From Cohnella fermenti (GTDB taxonomy: Bacteria; Bacillota; Bacilli; Paenibacillales; Paenibacillaceae): a DNA stretch of 64,000 nucleotides. The stretch is from positions 21,921-85,920 of the forward strand of contig NZ_SSOB01000037.1 of NCBI RefSeq assembly GCF_004801405.1, read 5' to 3'. Position 1 is the first letter of the stretch. Each line of letters opens with the position of its first letter. The position numbers and the translations under genes were made by a program. Positions 42,710 through 51,500 of the stretch are shown piece after piece. Under the pieces are notes generated by a model that worked only from the letters and a program-made list of their open reading frames with translations, had not been told where the DNA came from and ran no database searches.

Positions 42710-44452
42710 TTAGCGGTTCGTTGCGTACCAGGCGTTGACCTCTTCCGTAATCTTGTCGCCGCCGAGCTTGTTCCAGTTCTCCACGTACTTGTCGAATTCG
42801 TCGATCGATACGCTTCCCATGATGATGCGGGTGAACGTCTCCATCTGCAGCTTCTTGAGCGCGTCGTTGCTGCTCTCCATCGTCTTCGTCAGCGGCCCGT
42901 AGAAGGCGTTGACGACAAGGCGGTTCTGATCGGCGTACGCCCGGCGCGTAAGCTGCGGGGAGATGTCCGGGTCATAGTTCTGGAAGTCGCCGTAGTGCGA
43001 CGCATCGCCTTCCTTGCCCTTGATATAGTTGTCGTAGTCCGTTCTATAGGACTCGTTCAGACCGGACGGATCGTTCTTCTTGATCGCGTCGATCACGGAC
43101 AGCGTCTTCGGATCGAGCGTGCCGGAGATCCATACAGGCGCTACGTAGGAGGACTTGATCTTCCCGTCCGCGGAGGAGAAGAACGTCTGTTGATTGTCCG
43201 GCGTGTTGCCCTTGCCTTCCGCGCCGTATTTCTTCTCGTAGTAATAATTGACGAGCTTAATCAGCGCTTCCGGATGCTCGAAGTCCTTCTTGACGACCCA
43301 ATAGCCTGTCAGCGGGAACGTCACGGACGCCTTCGCCGGCTCTCCGTCCGCGGAAGGCAGGCTGAACGCCTTGAACTTCGCATTCGGATCATTGACAACC
43401 GCCGTCTGAATCGGAGTGACGAAGTTCCAATAATCGCCGTACCACAGGCCGAGCTTGCCGGAGGCAACATCCTCCGTGACCATGCCGCCGTCCTTCGTGC
43501 CGAACTCGCGGTCGATCGCGCCAGCCTTGTACAGCTCCTGCAGCTTGCCGAGCGCCGTCTTGGTCTCCGGCTGCACCGAGCCGTTGACCAGCTTGCCGGA
43601 GCCGTCGTCGTACCAGAATGCGTCGCCCCAGGAATTCGAATAGGCATGATAGCCGTTGAAGAAGCCGTTGATGTCCGGGAAGCCGCCGAACAGGTCTTTA
43701 TTGAGGGCCAGCCCGTAGGTGTCCTGCTTGCCGTCGCCGTCCGGATCGTCGTTCGCGAACGCCTTGGCGATCGCGATGACATCGTCCATCGTCTGCGGCT
43801 CCGGCAGGCCGAGCTTCTCCAGCCAGTCCATGCGGACCCACAGCACCCGGGCTTCCGCCGTCGGGTCGGTGATGAGCGGCAGGCCGAGCTGCTTGCCGTC
43901 TACGGAAGCCGCCTTGAGGAAAATACCGTTCAGCGAGCCGAGGTCGCTCTTGACGAGGTCGGTCGCGTACTTGTCGAACACATCGGTCAGGTCCGCCAGC
44001 AGACCCGCATCGCTCAATTGCTTGAATTGCTGATCGTGCACCAGCATGATGTCGGGCAGGCTGCCCGAAGCGAGCGTGACGTTCAGCTTGTCTACGTATT
44101 GCTCGTTGGCGACAACCCAAGGATACGTAATGTTGATGCCAAGGTCTTCCGCGATCGATCGAGTCCATATGTTGCTCTCGATCGTGTCGCCCGGAGCCAG
44201 CTTGTCGGAGATGTTGCTGTTGAACTTGTTGAGCAGACTGACATTGATGGGAGTCCCGTACTTCGTCAGCGGGCCGTCCGTCGGCTCTGCGCTCGGTGAT
44301 GCTGCGCTGGGCGAGGCCGCGCTTGTCTCGGAAGCGGAAGGCGATGCGGAGCTGCTGCTCGGACTCGCCTCTCCCCCGTTCTGGCTGCACGCGCTTGCCG
44401 ACATGGCCGTCACAAGCAAACCAAGCAGCAAGGCGATGCTCTTTCTTCTCAT
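42710..44452 (-). CDS. Lipoprotein solute-binding protein of sugar importer (LplA-like)
   Basis: A 580-residue protein. The lipoprotein signal is LLLGLLVTAMSASACSQNG, with the lipidated Cys at residue 22, followed by a Ser/Pro/Ala-rich tether to residue about 60. The mature domain has DIMLVHDQQFKQLSDAGLL and FANDDPDGDGKQDTYGLALN, a calcium-loop-like motif common in the family. It captures an oligosaccharide, presumably a fragment released by the secreted 1703-residue enzyme, for the LplB/LplC-type permeases. GAGGGGG lies upstream of the ATG. A TATAAT-type promoter with an inverted repeat precedes it. Confidence 0.93.
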   Translation of the reverse strand: MRRKSIALLLGLLVTAMSASACSQNGGEASPSSSSASPSASETSAASPSAASPSAEPTDGPLTKYGTPINVSLLNKFNSNISDKLAPGDTIESNIWTRSIAEDLGINITYPWVVANEQYVDKLNVTLASGSLPDIMLVHDQQFKQLSDAGLLADLTDVFDKYATDLVKSDLGSLNGIFLKAASVDGKQLGLPLITDPTAEARVLWVRMDWLEKLGLPEPQTMDDVIAIAKAFANDDPDGDGKQDTYGLALNKDLFGGFPDINGFFNGYHAYSNSWGDAFWYDDGSGKLVNGSVQPETKTALGKLQELYKAGAIDREFGTKDGGMVTEDVASGKLGLWYGDYWNFVTPIQTAVVNDPNAKFKAFSLPSADGEPAKASVTFPLTGYWVVKKDFEHPEALIKLVNYYYEKKYGAEGKGNTPDNQQTFFSSADGKIKSSYVAPVWISGTLDPKTLSVIDAIKKNDPSGLNESYRTDYDNYIKGKEGDASHYGDFQNYDPDISPQLTRRAYADQNRLVVNAFYGPLTKTMESSNDALKKLQMETFTRIIMGSVSIDEFDKYVENWNKLGGDKITEEVNAWYATNR

Positions 44453-44514
44453 GCTGGAATCCCCCTCGAATGGTATGAGCGGAGCGAGCGCGCTTTCGTC
44501 CGGCTCTCGCTCCC

Positions 44515-44544
44515 ATTATAGAAGCGGCGCCGGCCGCGCTTCTA
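44515..44544 (-). promoter_or_regulatory. Promoter -10 and overlapping 8-bp inverted repeat upstream of the importer operon
   Basis: A perfect TATAAT lies on the minus strand at 44520-44515. Directly upstream, TAGAAGCG (44519-44526) and CGCTTCTA (44537-44544) form an 8-bp perfect inverted repeat with a 10-base centre, covering the spacer between -10 and the expected -35. It could be the operator for the YesN-like regulator encoded next door, or the stem of a terminator for that gene, which ends at 44576; no T run supports the second reading. Confidence 0.5.
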
Positions 44545-44575
44545 CTGTCCGTTCGCGACCCGTTCGACTGACTTC

Positions 44576-46237
44576 TCACGCGATCGGCGGTTCTCCCTTG
44601 CCCTCCAGCGCGCGATTGCGGTACTCGAGCGGCGTCATGCGGGTCGCCTTCTTGAAGAAGCGGTAGAAGTAATGCTCCGACACGAAGCCGGTCGCCTTCA
44701 TGATGTCCGGAATCCGGTAGTGCCGCTGGGCGAGCAGCTCCTTCGTCCGGTTCAGGCGCGACTCGCTGACGTGCTCCGACAAGCCCTGTCCCGTCTGGCT
44801 CTTGTACAGGCGGGACAGGTAGCCGGGGCTGTGCCCGACGACATCGGCGATGCGCGTCAGCGACAGGTCCTCCGCCAGATGCAGCCCGATGTACGCGTGG
44901 ATGCGCCGGATCAGCTCCGTTCGCTCGTTGTCCGGCTCCTTCACCCGCACGTCGAAGATCGCTTCGGCCAGCTCCAGCAGATATTCCGATGCGGCGCTCC
45001 AGTCGCGGTGCAGATCCAGCCGGGTGAGCAGCGACAGATCGGCCCGGCTCTCCGCCTCCGGGCGAACCCGCTCGGCGCCGAGCGCGCCCAGGAAGATCGG
45101 GACGAGCGAATAGTACATGCGCTCCGCCGGCAGGTCTTCCCCGGCGGAGCGCAGCAGAGCCGCCGTCATCTGCATGAATTCGTCCCGCAGGTCGTTCTCG
45201 AGGTAGTATTCGAGCAGCTCGCACTTGCGCAGCAGGCTGCCGTAATCGGGAAGCGCGGCGGCGGCGCCCTCGTCGCTCCCTTCGTCGAGCACAAGCTGCT
45301 GCTTGCTCCCGATGTTCCGTCCGAGCCTTGTCCGCAGCCGCTCGAATTGGCTCTCGAGCCCGCTCCAGGTTACCGGCTTGGCGGACACGGCGATCGAGAC
45401 GGACAGCTTCAGCAGCTCCTTGCAGGTGGACTGGATGCACTCGAACATGCCGTGCGCGAAGCGGCTTGTCAGCTTCCACGCGTCGGAATCCGGAGCCGAC
45501 AGGTCGAGGCTGTGCAGCCCGTTGGGCTGCAGCAGCCAGACGATGCGCGACCAATCGTATGTGAACGAGAACGGAACCGTGGACATGCGCAAGTATTCTT
45601 CGGCGACATTCTGCACGGCATATTGCAGAAGATGCCGATCGGACGGTCCGAGCTGCCGGTCCCATTCGTCGATCTTGACGAGAGCGGGCAGCACGGGCAG
45701 ATTCGGGTCGAGCGGCAGCTCGAGCTCGGCGAATTGCCGGGTGACGCTGCGCAGCGCCGCCCGGTCGCCGGACAGGAGCCTGAGCATATAATCCTTCTGC
45801 ATCAGCGTCAGCGCGTTCTTCATGCGCTTCTTGGCGCCGCTGAGCAGGCTGTCCGCCGCCATCTCGTCCTCGATCCGCGCCAATGCCTGGCGAATGGCCG
45901 CCACAATCGCGTCGTCGCCTTCCGTCTTCAGAATGTAATCGACCGAGCCTTGCCTCATCGCCTCTTGCACGTAAGCGAAGTCGTTGTACCCGGATAGGAA
46001 AATCACCTTGCAGCGAGGCCAGCGCCGCATCGTCTCCTGCTGGAGCTGCAGACCGTCCATCGCGGGCATGCGGATATCGGACAGCAGAATGTCGATCTTC
46101 GCCCGATTCAGCCAAGCCAGCGCTTCCGCCGCGGAATAGACGCCGAGCACCTCCAGGTCCAGCTCCTGAGTCGACAGATACTCCACCAGCCCGTCGACGA
46201 CATACGTCTCGTTGTCTACAATCAGCAATCGATACAT
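44576..46237 (-). CDS. YesN-like response regulator with AraC DNA-binding domain
   Basis: A 553-residue regulator. The receiver covers residues 1-120 (RLLIVDNETYVVDGL, the phosphorylated Asp in IDILLSDIRMPAMDG, and ILKTEGDDAIVAAI; note the K-T in place of K-P). A long central region of about 300 residues follows. The last 100 residues are an AraC helix-turn-helix pair (LSLTRIADVVGHSPGYLSRL, and DIMKATGFVSEHYFYRFFKK). It should switch on the importer and glycosidase operon downstream. AAGGAGGA precedes the ATG, and the start overlaps the YesM-like kinase gene by 16 bases. Confidence 0.92.
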   Translation of the reverse strand: MYRLLIVDNETYVVDGLVEYLSTQELDLEVLGVYSAAEALAWLNRAKIDILLSDIRMPAMDGLQLQQETMRRWPRCKVIFLSGYNDFAYVQEAMRQGSVDYILKTEGDDAIVAAIRQALARIEDEMAADSLLSGAKKRMKNALTLMQKDYMLRLLSGDRAALRSVTRQFAELELPLDPNLPVLPALVKIDEWDRQLGPSDRHLLQYAVQNVAEEYLRMSTVPFSFTYDWSRIVWLLQPNGLHSLDLSAPDSDAWKLTSRFAHGMFECIQSTCKELLKLSVSIAVSAKPVTWSGLESQFERLRTRLGRNIGSKQQLVLDEGSDEGAAAALPDYGSLLRKCELLEYYLENDLRDEFMQMTAALLRSAGEDLPAERMYYSLVPIFLGALGAERVRPEAESRADLSLLTRLDLHRDWSAASEYLLELAEAIFDVRVKEPDNERTELIRRIHAYIGLHLAEDLSLTRIADVVGHSPGYLSRLYKSQTGQGLSEHVSESRLNRTKELLAQRHYRIPDIMKATGFVSEHYFYRFFKKATRMTPLEYRNRALEGKGEPPIA

Positions 46238-47961
46238 GGCTTGTCCTCCTTGGGCATGACGATCAGCAATTCGACTCTCAGGCCGCCGAGCGGCGAGCGG
46301 GACAGCCGCAAGCCGGAACGCTCTCCGAAGAACAGCCGCAGCCGGCGGTGCACGTTGAGCATGCCGGTAATCTCCATCGCGCCTTCTTCGGCCATCAGCT
46401 TGGTCCGCATTCCGCTTAACGTGTCGTCCGTCATCTCCCCGCTATTTTCCACCCGTACGATAAGACGCCCTTCCTCTCGCTCGAAGCCGATTCGGAGCAG
46501 TCCCGACTCCGCCAGGTCCTCGAGTGCATGCTCGTAAGCGTTCTCGACAATGGGCTGCAGGCACAGGCGCGGCACGACAAGGGCGGCACAGGCCGGCGGC
46601 AGCTCCGGAAGCTCCGCCTCCAGATGGGAGAACCGCATGCGTTGGATGTTCACGAAGGCCGTCACATGGCGAAGCTCCTCGGACAGAAGCGCCGAATCCG
46701 CCGTATTGCGGGTGATGTACTGGAAGTAGTCTCCGAGGTAACGGGTGTACAGCTTCAGATGGTCCTCGTCGCCAAGCTGCACCATCCGGTTGAGCAGATA
46801 GAACGTATTGTATAGAAAATGAGGGTTGATCTGCGATTGCAGCTGCTTCAGCTCGGCCTTCTGCGACCTTATTGTCTGCTCGTACACGTCGCGGATCAGC
46901 TCGCGCAGCCGTTCGGCCATCTTGTTGAACTGGCGGTACAAATATTCGAATTCGTCGCGATGCCGATGCTTCAGCGAGACGTTGAAGTAGCCCGTCTCCA
47001 GCTTGCGGAAGGCGCCGACCAGATGGCGAACGGGCTTATGGATCGATTGGTAGATCCAGTAGGAGAACAAGGCGACCAAGCCGACCGCAGCGATGGTAAG
47101 CGCCCAGAACAGCACGCGGAAAAACGACAGCGAGCCGAATCCCTCTTCGATCGGAAGCAGCAGGCCAAGCGTTGTGCCCGATCGCTGCGACCGCTCGTAG
47201 ACGACGAACGTGTCCCGTCCGCCGATCTCGCCGCGATAGCGGGCGGCCTCCTTCTCCTCCTTGGCAAGCTCCGCCCACCGCACGGCCGCCACGTCGGGAC
47301 CGGCACCCGGGTCGTCTTCGATTGTCCAGTCTCCTTCATTGTCGAACAGGGCGGCAGCGCTGTTGTCGCTGGAGACGATCTGGCGGATGGAAGAGGCCAG
47401 CGCCTCGCGGGAGAGCGTCACGACGAACCAGAAGTTGGGCGGCTGATCGGAGTAGGAGTGGAGCGGGTAAGCCTGGCCAATCATAAGCTTGTCGCCCCAC
47501 ACCTGGATCGCCCCCGTCTGGTTGTACAGGTGCGGCACCAGCTCCCAATCGGACTCGGAGAGGCTGTAACGGATGGAGCCGGACGAGATGACCTTGCCCA
47601 CCGGGGGAATGTAGAAGGTCGCCTCCTCGACGAACAGGCTGGCGTTCTTGAACATCTGCAGCTTCTTCTGAATGTCCAGCACGGCCACCCTGCGCTCGTC
47701 GTCGCTCATGATAATGGAGGACGAGCTCAGGTTCTGGATATCGTCGTCGAACATATATTGCTGCTGGAGCTGTACGACGCGCTCGACTTCCTTGTCGTAC
47801 GAGCTTAAATAGAAGTGAACGCGGGAAGCGAGCGACTCGGACATATTGTTGTACAGGCGCTTCTCTCCGGCGATATTCATGGCATAGCTGATCGCCACGA
47901 TCGGAAGCAGCACGATCATGAAGTAAAGGAGCAATCGAGGATAGATGTTGAACCGGCGCAT
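46222..47961 (-). CDS. YesM-like sensor histidine kinase
   Basis: A 579-residue membrane kinase: an N-terminal helix (YPRLLLYFMIVLLPIVAIS), an extracytoplasmic dCACHE-like domain to about 290, a second helix (FFRVLFWALTIAAVGLVALF), HAMP, the His_kinase domain with LKQLQSQINPHFLYNTFYLL, and an HATPase with QPIVENAYEHAL. It senses a sugar-related signal together with the YesN-like regulator. The start at 47961 has GGGAGGGAAGGG upstream. A longer frame to 48117 is rejected because its first 52 codons are repeat-derived and lack a ribosome site. A TACAAT (plus 47985-47990) may be the -10, although it lies very near the start codon. Confidence 0.93.
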   Translation of the reverse strand: MRRFNIYPRLLLYFMIVLLPIVAISYAMNIAGEKRLYNNMSESLASRVHFYLSSYDKEVERVVQLQQQYMFDDDIQNLSSSSIIMSDDERRVAVLDIQKKLQMFKNASLFVEEATFYIPPVGKVISSGSIRYSLSESDWELVPHLYNQTGAIQVWGDKLMIGQAYPLHSYSDQPPNFWFVVTLSREALASSIRQIVSSDNSAAALFDNEGDWTIEDDPGAGPDVAAVRWAELAKEEKEAARYRGEIGGRDTFVVYERSQRSGTTLGLLLPIEEGFGSLSFFRVLFWALTIAAVGLVALFSYWIYQSIHKPVRHLVGAFRKLETGYFNVSLKHRHRDEFEYLYRQFNKMAERLRELIRDVYEQTIRSQKAELKQLQSQINPHFLYNTFYLLNRMVQLGDEDHLKLYTRYLGDYFQYITRNTADSALLSEELRHVTAFVNIQRMRFSHLEAELPELPPACAALVVPRLCLQPIVENAYEHALEDLAESGLLRIGFEREEGRLIVRVENSGEMTDDTLSGMRTKLMAEEGAMEITGMLNVHRRLRLFFGERSGLRLSRSPLGGLRVELLIVMPKEDKPCIDC

Positions 47962-48404
47962 GCCCTTCCCTCCCGTCTGCTCCGATTGTACCATGACCGG
48001 GGGCTGACTTATCGCGACCGTTTCCACTGACTTTTCTCGACTTGACGCTCGCCGATTTTTGAGTGTGATGGCTTTTGCGATTTTATGCGATTTTATGCGG
48101 TTTTTCTGGTTTTTCACATAGATCTCCGGAATCCGGCGCGACGGCGGGCGGGCCCTGGGTCGGCATGTCGCTGTGAGGCGAGACAGAGGGGACGCTATCC
48201 CCCTTCTGGGCGCTTAGGCCTCTTCTGGATCTCTGTGCGTTGTGCGCGGCGCTCCTCTCCCGCTCCGTGAGTCCATATGGCAGGGGGACAACCGTTCGGG
48301 CTGTCATAGCGGTTTTTCGCATAAGGATGACGGTCGAGACATCGCGCCCTGACCGTTCCCCCCAACGCTGTTCGCACCTCCGGTCCGCCGACTTTTGCGA
48401 TTTT

Positions 48405-48574
48405 ATGTGGTTTTTCACATTCATCGGTTTGAATGAGCCGCTACCTCGGCGTTTTATGTGATTTTTAGCCTACATGCGGCAACGGGAGCCGGTATTTTCT
48501 CTATATAGGCTATTTCTCACATAGAATCGTCCAACCTGCCCGTTATCGCGACGCTCGAATGTGGAATTTCACAT
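48405..48574 (+). repeat. Phased dyad array, locus 3 (four dyads, partly decayed)
   Basis: The 800-base gap 47962-48761 holds no gene. Units start at 48405, 48456, about 48507 and 48559 (steps 51, 51, 52). The first (ATGTGGTTTTTCACAT) and fourth (ATGTGGAATTTCACAT) are good; the second and third have decayed but keep their spacing. Single related units lie nearby out of phase, at about 48307-48322 and within 48063-48120, where a GCGATTTTAT is repeated. Between them, 48120-48300 shows nothing recognisable. Confidence 0.85.
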
Positions 48575-48716
48575 AAATTCCTCTATCCGGCGAGTCCGGC
48601 GAGATGTCCGGCCCCCCTTCCCGCACGATTCAAAAAGAGCTGCGCCAAAACTTATAAATTCTTGCATGCACATAAAGAGGACGCCCCCTCGGGACGCCCT
48701 CCTCCGCCTTGCTTCC

Positions 48717-48764
48717 GTTGCACTTCCTCTTCGTTGCACTTCCTCTTCGTTGTGCTTCCTCTTA
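48717..48764. repeat. Three tandem 16-bp repeats at the end of the SPFH gene
   Basis: Three copies of a 16-base unit (GTTGCACTTCCTCTTC twice, then GTTGTGCTTCCTCTTA) lie end to end and run into the stop codon of the SPFH gene (TAA at 48764-48762 on the minus strand). The last bases of the gene share the beginning of the unit, so slippage probably started from the gene end. Confidence 0.85.
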
Positions 48765-49694
48765 GTTGCCCTTCGCCTGCTTGAACACTTCGCTTAGCGC
48801 GCCGACGCTGCCGAGCGCCTCCACCGCGTTCGACGGCAGGAAAATCTTGTTGGCCGCCCCCTTCGAGATCTCGGTCAGCGCCTCGAACGACTTGTACGCC
48901 AGCACCTTCTCGTCCAGCCCGGCCGATGCGAGCAGCTCGACCCGCATCTTCTCGGCTTCCGCGATCGCCTGAATCGCCTTCGCCTGGCCGAGCGCCTCGA
49001 GCTCCTGCGCCTGGCGAAGCCCTTCCGCCTCGCGAATGCGCGCTTCCTTGTCGCCCTCGGCCTTCAGAATCTTGCTCTGCTTGTCGCCTTCCGCGCGCAG
49101 GATCATGTCCTGCTTGGCCGCTTCGGCCTCCAGCACGATCGCCCGCTTGCTGCGCTCGGCCTTCATCTGCTTATCCATCGCGTCCTGGATGTCGGTCGGC
49201 GGCTTGATGTCGATGACCTCGACGCGCTCGATCCGCACGCCCCACTTCTCCGTCGCTTCATCCAGCGCCAGCCGGATGTCGATCGAGATCTTCTCCCGGC
49301 CGGACAGCGTCTCGTCGAGCTCCATCTTGCCGATAATCTGCCGCATGGTCGCCGTCGTGATGTTCCGCACGCCGGACACGTAGTCGGAGATTCCGTATGT
49401 AGCCTGCTCCGGAGCGACGACCTGGTAGAAAATAATCGTGTCGATCTGAACCTGGACGTTGTCCTTCGTGATGACCGTCTGCGGCGGCACATGCGCCTGC
49501 TGGATGCGCAGATCGTGGTTCACGCGAACGTAGTCGATAAACGGAACGAGAATGTTGACGCCCGGCGTGAGCAGCCTATTGTACTTGCCGAGACGCTCGA
49601 CGACTCCCACCTTCTGTTGAGGCACGATCTTGAGCGAGAAGCCGATAAATATGACGGCCAGCAGAAGAATCAATACGACAATAACGATACCCAC
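48762..49694 (-). CDS. SPFH/band-7 membrane protein (QmcA/stomatin-like)
   Basis: A 310-residue protein with an N-terminal membrane helix (VIVVLILLLAVIFIGFSL), the SPFH domain (QQKVGVVERLGKYNRLLTPG, VITKDNVQVQIDTIIFYQV, MRQIIGKMELDETLSGREKI, DIKPPTDIQDAMDKQMKAER) and a long Ala/Glu coiled coil (about 190-250) ending in a family-typical ALTEISKG tail. Such proteins oligomerise in membrane microdomains. The start is a GTG at 49694 that lies directly after the NfeD stop, with GGGAGGG inside the NfeD gene. The pairing with NfeD is the classic arrangement of this family. Confidence 0.93.
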   Translation of the reverse strand: MGIVIVVLILLLAVIFIGFSLKIVPQQKVGVVERLGKYNRLLTPGVNILVPFIDYVRVNHDLRIQQAHVPPQTVITKDNVQVQIDTIIFYQVVAPEQATYGISDYVSGVRNITTATMRQIIGKMELDETLSGREKISIDIRLALDEATEKWGVRIERVEVIDIKPPTDIQDAMDKQMKAERSKRAIVLEAEAAKQDMILRAEGDKQSKILKAEGDKEARIREAEGLRQAQELEALGQAKAIQAIAEAEKMRVELLASAGLDEKVLAYKSFEALTEISKGAANKIFLPSNAVEALGSVGALSEVFKQAKGN

Positions 49695-50111
49695 CTAGCG
49701 AGTCCCTCCCCATTTTTGCACTTCGACTTGCGCGGTTCCTCTTCGGATTATGATAACGGTATCATCCTTGCGCAGCGGTTCGTCCGAAGTTGCGCTCCAC
49801 GTCTCGCCGCCCACCTTGACGATGCCGGTCTTGCCCGCGTCGATGTCTTCGATGACGATGCCCTGCTGACCGACAAGCCGGTCGATGGCATCCTCGTATC
49901 CCTTGCCGGACTTGCGCAGCTTGCGGGTGAGCGGCCGCGTGAACACCGTCAGAACGCCCGCCACGACAACGCCCGCGAGCGCCTGGATAAGGAAGGAGTC
50001 CGGCGCCAGCCATGCCGCGATCGCTCCGGCGAAAGCTCCGAGAGCCAGCCACAGCAGGAAGAAGGTCAGCGACAGTATCTCCGCGATCAGAAGCACGAAC
50101 CCGACGATCAA
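49695..50111 (-). CDS. NfeD-family membrane protein
   Basis: A protein of at least 138 residues with two or three membrane helices (LLIAEILSLTFFLLWLALGA, IQALAGVVVAGVLTVF) followed by the OB-fold NfeD domain (LVGQQGIVIEDIDAGKTGIVKVGG). It partners the SPFH protein encoded next. The first usable start in frame is a TTG at 50111. The frame extends upstream seven codons to an ATA at 50132, six bases after AAGGCGGTGA; that version would begin with Asp-Ala-Tyr and then ILWLIVGF, as family members do, so the true start may be the ATA or one of the intervening codons. Confidence 0.85.
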   Translation of the reverse strand: MIVGFVLLIAEILSLTFFLLWLALGAFAGAIAAWLAPDSFLIQALAGVVVAGVLTVFTRPLTRKLRKSGKGYEDAIDRLVGQQGIVIEDIDAGKTGIVKVGGETWSATSDEPLRKDDTVIIIRRGTAQVEVQKWGGTR

Positions 50112-50155
50112 CCAGAGAATGTACGCGTCTATTGGGAATCACCGCCTTTTCTTCA

Positions 50156-50164
50156 ATTGTAGCA
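50156..50164 (-). promoter_or_regulatory. Extended -10 of the NfeD-SPFH operon
   Basis: On the minus strand TGCTACAAT forms an extended -10 hexamer about 25-45 bases before the possible NfeD starts. No good -35 at 17 bases was found. Confidence 0.45.
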
Positions 50165-50253
50165 CATCGAGCGCGAATTCTGTCTAACAATCTCGGACAA
50201 CCAACATGCCTTGTGGCATATATACGCTCCTTCCCTGCCGATCATTCCCACAA

Positions 50254-50290
50254 CAAAAACGACCCGCAGGATAAACTCCGTGCAGGTCGC
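50254..50290 (-). terminator. Intrinsic terminator after the siderophore-binding protein gene
   Basis: On the minus strand GCGACCTGCA (50290-50281) pairs with TGCGGGTCGT (50268-50259), two wobble pairs included, and is followed by TTTTGTTG. It lies 19 bases past the stop at 50309. Confidence 0.8.
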
Positions 50291-50308
50291 TGTTTGGTTG
50301 CGGTTTAT

Positions 50309-51406
50309 TTATTGCTTGATTGCCGTCAACGTCTGCACGACATCGTCGATCTTCATCCCGTCGGCGATCGGACCGTTCAATGCCCAATGACGAGCGGATA
50401 CCTTGAACGCATGCCCTTGCGCAACTGCGGGAATCGCCTTCCATACGTTCATTTTCTCTACCTCGGACGATTTGGCGACCTCCTGCTGGAAGTCGGATTC
50501 GGAAGCCATGGACGATCCGTAGTCCATGAACAGATAGTCGGCCGTCAGCTCCGGAAGCTTCTCCAGAGACAGCATCGTGCCTCCCCAATCATCCGCGCTG
50601 CTCTGCTGGAACTCCAGCACCTTCGGGTCCGGACTCAGACCGAGATCGTTATACAGCGCGGCTGTCCAAGTCCATTCCGGGAAGTCCAATTCCACATCCT
50701 TCGTTGACGGACGAATGAAGGCGACTGTTTTCCCTTCGCCGACAGCCTGTACGATCGATGCCTTGGCTTGCTCGACTTGGTCCCGATACGACTGGAGCAC
50801 GCTCTGCGCCGCATCCTCCTTGCCCAGCGCCCTGCCGATATCCACGATGACCGACTGCCAGTTATCCCGGATAAAAGCGATCGTTGGCGCGATTTTGCTA
50901 ATCTGTTCGTATCCGGCTTGATCCGTCATATAGGTATTCATGATGATCAGATCGGGAGCTGCAGCCGCAATCGCCTCCAGATTGATGTCGAAGGAGCTGT
51001 TGATCGGAATCCCCTTCTCTTTGATTTGCGCATCCAGGTAATAGCCGTCCGTGCTGAAGGCCTGAACAAGCGGCACATCGAGCGAGAGCAGCATGTCTTC
51101 CATCCCGATCGACACGATGCGCTTGGGGTTGGCCGGTATCGTCGTCTCGCCGTAATCGTGCTTGATCGTCGCTTCCGCCTGCTCGCTGCCGCTGTCCGCC
51201 GGTGTCGTCGCCGGATCGGCATTGGGCGCCGAAGCCTGTTCCGTCGTCGAAGCGGCTTCCGAAGCATCGCTCGGACCGTTGTTCGTTCCGCAGGCTCCGA
51301 CAATCAGCATCAGCGAGAGCAAGGCGAGCCAAGGCAGAATGCCGTAAGCGCGCCCCCTCCCTTGCCCTTTATTTGAATGCGCGACCTTTGATTTGCAGCT
51401 TCTCAT
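50309..51406 (-). CDS. Iron-siderophore ABC transporter substrate-binding lipoprotein
   Basis: A 365-residue lipoprotein with signal LALLSLMLIVGACGTNNG (lipidated Cys at about 39), a Ser/Ala/Thr-rich tether and a class III periplasmic-binding-type domain (TIPANPKRIVSIGMEDMLLSL, APDLIIMNTYMTDQAGY, KIAPTIAFIRDNWQSV). It should bind a ferric siderophore at the cell surface. No permease or ATPase gene is adjacent, so it must use a transporter encoded elsewhere. A perfect 7-1-7 Fur box (51428-51442) overlaps the region between a -10 (TATACT on the minus strand, plus 51452-51457) and the ribosome site GGAGG, so it is iron-repressed. The Btr-like regulator lies directly upstream. Confidence 0.92.
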   Translation of the reverse strand: MRSCKSKVAHSNKGQGRGRAYGILPWLALLSLMLIVGACGTNNGPSDASEAASTTEQASAPNADPATTPADSGSEQAEATIKHDYGETTIPANPKRIVSIGMEDMLLSLDVPLVQAFSTDGYYLDAQIKEKGIPINSSFDINLEAIAAAAPDLIIMNTYMTDQAGYEQISKIAPTIAFIRDNWQSVIVDIGRALGKEDAAQSVLQSYRDQVEQAKASIVQAVGEGKTVAFIRPSTKDVELDFPEWTWTAALYNDLGLSPDPKVLEFQQSSADDWGGTMLSLEKLPELTADYLFMDYGSSMASESDFQQEVAKSSEVEKMNVWKAIPAVAQGHAFKVSARHWALNGPIADGMKIDDVVQTLTAIKQ

Positions 51407-51427
51407 GTACCGTTAGCCTCCAGAAAT

Positions 51428-51442
51428 TGATAATCATTATCA
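51428..51442 (-). promoter_or_regulatory. Fur box upstream of the siderophore-binding protein gene
   Basis: TGATAAT-C-ATTATCA matches the 7-1-7 Bacillus Fur consensus at all 14 defined positions. It lies just downstream of a TATACT -10 and upstream of the ribosome site, where bound Fur would block transcription. Confidence 0.93.
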
Positions 51443-51500
51443 TTAATTTCGAGTATAGCGAACGGTCCCGGTTCTGTATATCCACGATCATGCGCAATGT

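Noticed and set aside
43698..46115. An 805-codon minus-strand frame across the solute-binding protein and YesN genes
   Set aside because: It overlaps two clear genes in another frame and is Arg/Ala-rich noise.
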